The position numbers were made by a program, and so were the translations under genes. Below, piece by piece: positions 5,467 through 8,609 of a stretch of 8,609 nucleotides of DNA. The notes below the pieces were generated by a model that was not told the origin of the DNA, did not search any database, and worked only from the letters and a program-made list of their open reading frames with translations. Origin of the DNA: Actinomycetota bacterium (lineage in GTDB: Bacteria; Actinomycetota; Acidimicrobiia; Acidimicrobiales; JACCXE01); the NCBI GenBank assembly GCA_013697265.1, contig JACCXE010000054.1, forward strand, positions 1-8,609. The letters run 5' to 3'. The stretch's first letter is position 1. Every line of letters begins with the position of its first letter.

Positions 5467-5838
5467 ATGCGACACGCGGTTAACGAGATTCCGATCGAGA
5501 TGCAGGTCGGAGAGATAGAGACGCGCGGTATCGAGTACGGCGAGCAGCTACTCCGCCACATCGACTTGCCCGCGGGCACGGATTTCACGCCGTTGTTCGT
5601 GGGGCTGCCCGGTGACATGTGCCAGTGCCCGCATTGGGGCGTGGTGCTCGAAGGCGCCATCACGGTGCGCTACGCGGACGGAACCGAAGAAACCACCAGC
5701 GCGGGCCAGACCTACTACTGGCCGGGTGGACACACCGGCTGGACCGACGACGGAGTCGTCTTCATCGAGTTCAGCCCGACCGCGGCGATTCAGCCCGTGC
5801 TCGAGCACCTCGCGGCGCAGATGGCGGCGACAACCTGA
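5467..5838 (+). CDS. small cupin domain protein with Cys-x-Cys-x-His site
   Basis: The 123-residue protein is a single-domain cupin, probably cytoplasmic since no signal peptide is seen. The first cupin motif reads MCQCPHWGVVLEGAITVRYADG (51-72) and the second AGQTYYWPGGHTGW (79-92). Likely metal ligands are H56, E62 and H89. C52 and C54 sit where many cupins carry the first histidine, giving an unusual C-x-C-x-H arrangement. Whether it is an enzyme or a ligand sensor cannot be said. ATG at 5467 follows a good ribosome site. It leads a plus-strand series with the LuxR-type regulator 32 bases downstream and diverges from the TIGR03086 gene across the palindrome region, so it is a natural target of that regulator. 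Confidence 0.85.
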   Translation: MRHAVNEIPIEMQVGEIETRGIEYGEQLLRHIDLPAGTDFTPLFVGLPGDMCQCPHWGVVLEGAITVRYADGTEETTSAGQTYYWPGGHTGWTDDGVVFIEFSPTAAIQPVLEHLAAQMAATT

Positions 5839-5863
5839 ACAACGAAGATGACGGCGCTACGTT
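5835..5863 (+). promoter_or_regulatory. possible internal leaderless promoter of the LuxR-type gene
   Basis: TACGTT (5858-5863) fits the TANNNT -10 pattern and ends seven bases before the ATG at 5871. CTGAAC (5835-5840), a poor -35 match, lies 17 bases upstream and overlaps the cupin stop. The regulator has no recognisable Shine-Dalgarno, which a leaderless start would explain. Cotranscription with the cupin gene remains possible. Confidence 0.3.
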
Positions 5864-5870
5864 CGTTGCC

Positions 5871-7496
5871 ATGGGCGCCCTAGACGCGGCGTACGCAGCG
5901 CGCGAACGCTACGAATGGCAGAGCTGCCACGACGAGGCGGCGGCGCTGTCACTCGGCGACGAACTGGACGAGGCCGAGCGCTTCTCGCTGATCGGTGAGG
6001 CCGCGTGGTGGCTCGGACGCCTCGACGATTCCATCGAGGCGCGCCAGGCCGCCTACCGCGGCTTCGAAGACGCCGGTGACATGCGCCGGGCCGGCTACTG
6101 CGCGGTGTGGCTGTATGAAAGCAACGCCCAGCGGGCCCGCCCGGCAATCGCATCGGCGTGGCTGATGCGGGCCCGGCGCGCCCTGGACACCGACGACAGT
6201 TGTGTGGAGCACGGTGCGTTGCTCATGCGCGAGGCCGAGTTGGCCCACGGCGAAGGACGGCTGAGCGACGCCACCGATCTGGCCGAGCGGGCTCTCGCAT
6301 TGGGTCGCAAGCTCGGATCGGCCGACCTCGAGGCCGAAGCGCTGCAGACGCTCGGCCGGGTCCTCATTGACGCCGGCCAAACCAAGGTGGGCCTGGCCCA
6401 TCTCGACGAGGCGATGCTGTTCGCCGTAGAGGGTCGGCTCGGGCCGTACTCGACGGGCAAGGTGTATTGCAGCCTCATCAGTGCGTGCGAAGACCTGGGA
6501 GACTGGCGCCGAGCGGCGGATTGGACCGAAGCCACCACGCAGTGGGCGCGGGCCCATCCGTTCGCGATCTTTCCGGGGATCTGCCGAGTGCACCGCGCCG
6601 TTGTGCTCGATCGGGGCGGGGCCATGGCCGCCGCCGAACGCGAGGCGAGCCAGGCCTGCGACGAGTTGCTCGCCAGCCACATCCCCAACGCGGCCGCCGC
6701 CTTCGCTGAAGTTGGCGATATCCGCCGCCGGCTCGGGGACCTCGTTCGCGCCGAAGAAGCCTTTAGCCGCGCCGAGGAGTTGGGCGGACGGACCTGCACG
6801 GGAACCGCGCTGCTTCGGCTTTCCCAGAACCGGTTGGACGAGGCGTCGCGCATCATCGCGGGATGCGTGGCTGAGCTTTCGCCTAACCGTCTTGCTCGGG
6901 CCCGCGTGCTGCCGATCGCCGCGCAGATAGCCATCGCAGCCGGCGACCTGGATCTGGCCAAAATGCACGTGACCGAACTCGATGCGATCGCCGACGCCTT
7001 CGAGACCCCGCACCTACGCGCGGTCGCCATGCTGGCCCGCGGCCGTCTACAACTCGCCGAGGGTGGCGCGGTGACGGCACAGGGCACGTTGCTTCGCGCT
7101 CATGCGTTGTGGCACGAACTCGGCATTCCCTACGAGGCCGCGACCACCAAGACCGTGTTGGCCGTCGCTCAGCGAGATGCGGGCGACGCCGCCGGAGCGC
7201 AAGAGTCGTTCGCCGCGGCCCGAGCGTTGTTCGAAGAGATCGGGGTGCGGCTCGACCAAAGCGAGGTCGACGGTGACTCGCGGCGCCTTCCGGGCGGGTT
7301 GTCCGAACGCGAAGCCGAAGTGCTGCGACTGGTCGCGTCAGGCCTGTCCAACAAAGAGGTGGCCGCGCAGCTGCACTTGAGCGCGAAGACCGTGTCGCGC
7401 CACGTGTCGAACATCTTCACCAAGCTGGGTGTGTCCTCGCGTGTCGCCGCGAGCGCGTTCGCCTTCGCAAACAAGATCGCCAACCCGCAGGACTAA
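5871..7496 (+). CDS. LuxR-type transcriptional regulator with TPR-like sensor region
   Basis: The 541-residue protein has a C-terminal LuxR helix-turn-helix at about 477-533: GLSEREAEVLRLVASGLSNKE (476-496), then LHLSAKTVSRHVSNIFTKLGV (501-521). The rest, about 1-460, is Ala/Leu/Glu-rich helical repeats of TPR type. Examples are GEAAWWLGRLDDSIEARQAAY (42-62), LQTLGRVLIDAGQTKVGLAHLDEA (158-181) and LGDLVRAEEAFSRAEELG (288-305). There is no receiver domain, no P-loop ATPase of the MalT/LAL kind and no membrane segment, so activity is probably set by a ligand or partner bound to the repeats. The frame is open back to 5619 within the cupin gene. ATG at 5871, 32 bases past the cupin stop, is the first sensible start and lacks a Shine-Dalgarno. 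It probably acts on the divergent control region. Confidence 0.9.
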   Translation: MGALDAAYAARERYEWQSCHDEAAALSLGDELDEAERFSLIGEAAWWLGRLDDSIEARQAAYRGFEDAGDMRRAGYCAVWLYESNAQRARPAIASAWLMRARRALDTDDSCVEHGALLMREAELAHGEGRLSDATDLAERALALGRKLGSADLEAEALQTLGRVLIDAGQTKVGLAHLDEAMLFAVEGRLGPYSTGKVYCSLISACEDLGDWRRAADWTEATTQWARAHPFAIFPGICRVHRAVVLDRGGAMAAAEREASQACDELLASHIPNAAAAFAEVGDIRRRLGDLVRAEEAFSRAEELGGRTCTGTALLRLSQNRLDEASRIIAGCVAELSPNRLARARVLPIAAQIAIAAGDLDLAKMHVTELDAIADAFETPHLRAVAMLARGRLQLAEGGAVTAQGTLLRAHALWHELGIPYEAATTKTVLAVAQRDAGDAAGAQESFAAARALFEEIGVRLDQSEVDGDSRRLPGGLSEREAEVLRLVASGLSNKEVAAQLHLSAKTVSRHVSNIFTKLGVSSRVAASAFAFANKIANPQD

Positions 7497-7575
7497 GGCA
7501 TTCGCCCCATCGGTGGCGCGGAAGATGAGGCGCACGCCCGATGCGATAGACGACCTCGAGCCGCACGATGCCGGT

Positions 7576-8403
7576 ATGACAAACACGACCAACACACTCA
7601 GCCTTGACGACCTGAACGCAATCAAACACAAGCAGCAGGCGACGTGGGCCTCGGGGGACTACGCGGTGATCGGCACCAGCTTGCAGATCGTGGGCGAGTC
7701 GCTGTGCGAGACCGTCGACGTTTCGGCTGGCTCCCAGGTGCTCGACGTGGCCGCGGGCAACGGCAACGCCTCGCTCGCCGCGGCCCGACGCGGCTGTGAC
7801 GTCACCGCCACGGACTACGTCGAGGCGCTGCTCGATCGCGCCCAGTTGCGGGCCGCGGCCGACGGGGTGTCAATCAAGACTCAGACCGCCGACGCCGAGG
7901 CACTGCCTTTCGCCGACGGCACCTTCGACGCGGTGCTGTCTACCTTCGGCGTGATGTTCACGCCGAACCCCGACCAGGCCGCATCCGAGTTGCTTCGTGT
8001 CTGCCGTTCAGGCGGGCGTATCGGCCTCGCAAACTGGACGCCGGAAGGCTTCATCGGCCAGATGTTCAAGATTGTCGGCGCGCACGTGCCGCCGCCCGCC
8101 GGCGTGCGGTCGCCGTTGCAGTGGGGCACCGAGGATCGCCTGAACGACCTATTCGCCGATGGCGCCAAGGTCGAAGTCACTCGGCGCCACTTCGTGTTCC
8201 GCTACCCGTCCACGGCTGCGTTCTTCGACACATTCAAGACGTATTACGGGCCAACCCTCAAAGCGTGGGCCGCGCTCGACGACACCGGCCGTACGTCGTT
8301 CCGCAACCAACTCATCGCGCTGGCCGACCAGCACAACCGGAACTACGACGGCGCCATGTCGGTGCCCTCGGAATATCTCGAGGTGGTCGTCACCAACCGC
8401 TAG
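7576..8403 (+). CDS. class I SAM-dependent methyltransferase
   Basis: The 275-residue protein has a Rossmann-type methyltransferase core. Motif I is VLDVAAGNGNAS (55-66), binding S-adenosylmethionine. The acidic residue after strand 2 is D80 in VTATDYVEALLDRA (76-89). DAEALPFADGTFDAVLSTFG spans 106-125, and the post-core motif ELLRVCRSGGRIGLANW is at 138-154. This is the UbiE/Methyltransf_11 layout, which methylates small molecules. The C-terminal half (about 160-275) presumably forms the substrate pocket and names no substrate. ATG at 7576 gives an N terminus (LDDLNAIKHKQQATWASGDY) of the usual form. An in-frame ATG at 7525 would add 17 residues, and neither has a clear ribosome site. The gene follows the LuxR-type gene after 79 bases, same strand, with no terminator seen between them, so one operon is likely. 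Confidence 0.9.
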   Translation: MTNTTNTLSLDDLNAIKHKQQATWASGDYAVIGTSLQIVGESLCETVDVSAGSQVLDVAAGNGNASLAAARRGCDVTATDYVEALLDRAQLRAAADGVSIKTQTADAEALPFADGTFDAVLSTFGVMFTPNPDQAASELLRVCRSGGRIGLANWTPEGFIGQMFKIVGAHVPPPAGVRSPLQWGTEDRLNDLFADGAKVEVTRRHFVFRYPSTAAFFDTFKTYYGPTLKAWAALDDTGRTSFRNQLIALADQHNRNYDGAMSVPSEYLEVVVTNR

Positions 8404-8554
8404 GAGACTGCTGAGCAAAGCGTCTTCGGCGTGGGTTGTTGCTGGTCGTCGGGTCATGTCGGACCGAAGGGCCGGTGTTGCAAGTGTGGGCCGGTCGCCC
8501 TGGAGGCTTCGTGTTGGGGAGTGGTTCTCTCGCTGACAGGCCCGAGGACTCTGG
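8404..8554. other. intergenic stretch after the methyltransferase gene
   Basis: No gene can be supported here. The 8-base GGGCCGGT occurs twice as a direct repeat (8469-8476 and 8488-8495). No hairpin followed by a T-run marks the end of the methyltransferase transcript. Confidence 0.4.
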
Positions 8555-8609
8555 TTAGGCGATAGCCCAGCCGATGTCGTCGCGGTGGAGTCCGAGGTTG
8601 AGTAGGCGT
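8555..8609 (-). CDS. 3' end of an unidentified gene, cut by the window edge
   Basis: Reading in from the right edge on the minus strand gives ...RLLNLGLHRDDIGWAIA followed by TAA at 8555-8557. The short tail has coding-like composition and converges on the methyltransferase gene, but 17 residues are too few to assign a family. A transposase tail is one thought, since the flank is gene-poor, yet no terminal inverted repeat is visible to support it. Confidence 0.35.
   Translation of the reverse strand, partial: RLLNLGLHRDDIGWAIA

Noticed and set aside
5166..5663. In-frame N-terminal extension of the TIGR03086 gene by 166 codons
   Set aside because: A strong AAGGAG precedes ATG 5165 and the family motif starts shortly after it. 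The extension is low-complexity and runs antisense to the cupin gene and its control region.
5949..7087. Long minus-strand open frames (354 and 330 codons) opposite the LuxR-type gene
   Set aside because: They lie wholly antisense to a gene with clear TPR and LuxR motifs, show no domain I recognise, and are the usual product of high-GC codon bias.
8404..8609. Insertion sequence end at the right edge
   Set aside because: The 17-residue tail was not matched to a transposase, and I saw no terminal inverted repeat or target duplication.

Overview
The window is high-GC DNA with short intergenic gaps and overlapping start and stop codons. The gene content points to an actinobacterium: a TIGR03086 protein (related to mycothiol-dependent isomerases), an ECF42-type sigma factor paired with a DGPF/YCII protein, and an actinobacterial-type HhH-GPD protein. 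Acidimicrobiia is a reasonable guess, but I cannot confirm the lineage from this sequence alone.

Left part (1-1568, minus strand): three overlapping genes are read leftward, an HhH-GPD DNA-glycosylase-like protein, thiS and thiE. No thiG or thiO lies beside thiS, and thiS appears to begin at a CTG codon. An inverted repeat at 52-104 may terminate this operon. A small DUF1232 membrane protein (1658-2056, plus) diverges from the HhH-GPD gene and converges on the sigma gene.

Middle part (2088-5165, minus strand): two transcription units lie head to tail. TIGR03086 and PhyH (phytanoyl-CoA dioxygenase family) come first, 28 bases apart. The DGPF/YCII gene and the ECF42 sigma gene follow, separated by two bases. 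Between PhyH and the YCII gene is a TGTCGA - 17 bases - CGTC sequence that matches the ECF42 target promoter as I recall it, so this sigma factor probably transcribes its own operon. A perfect 16-base dyad sits inside that promoter.

Right part (5467-8403, plus strand): a small cupin, a TPR/LuxR-type regulator and a class I SAM-dependent methyltransferase run in the same direction. They are divided from the TIGR03086-PhyH unit by a 301-base divergent control region. That region holds a perfect 16-base palindrome (5338-5353) nested between 10-base inverted arms. The simplest reading is that the LuxR-type protein, or another dimeric regulator, binds there and controls both arms. The substrates of the cupin, dioxygenase and methyltransferase cannot be read from the sequence.

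The last 55 bases hold the 3' end of an unidentified minus-strand gene. I saw no tRNA, rRNA, CRISPR array or complete insertion sequence.
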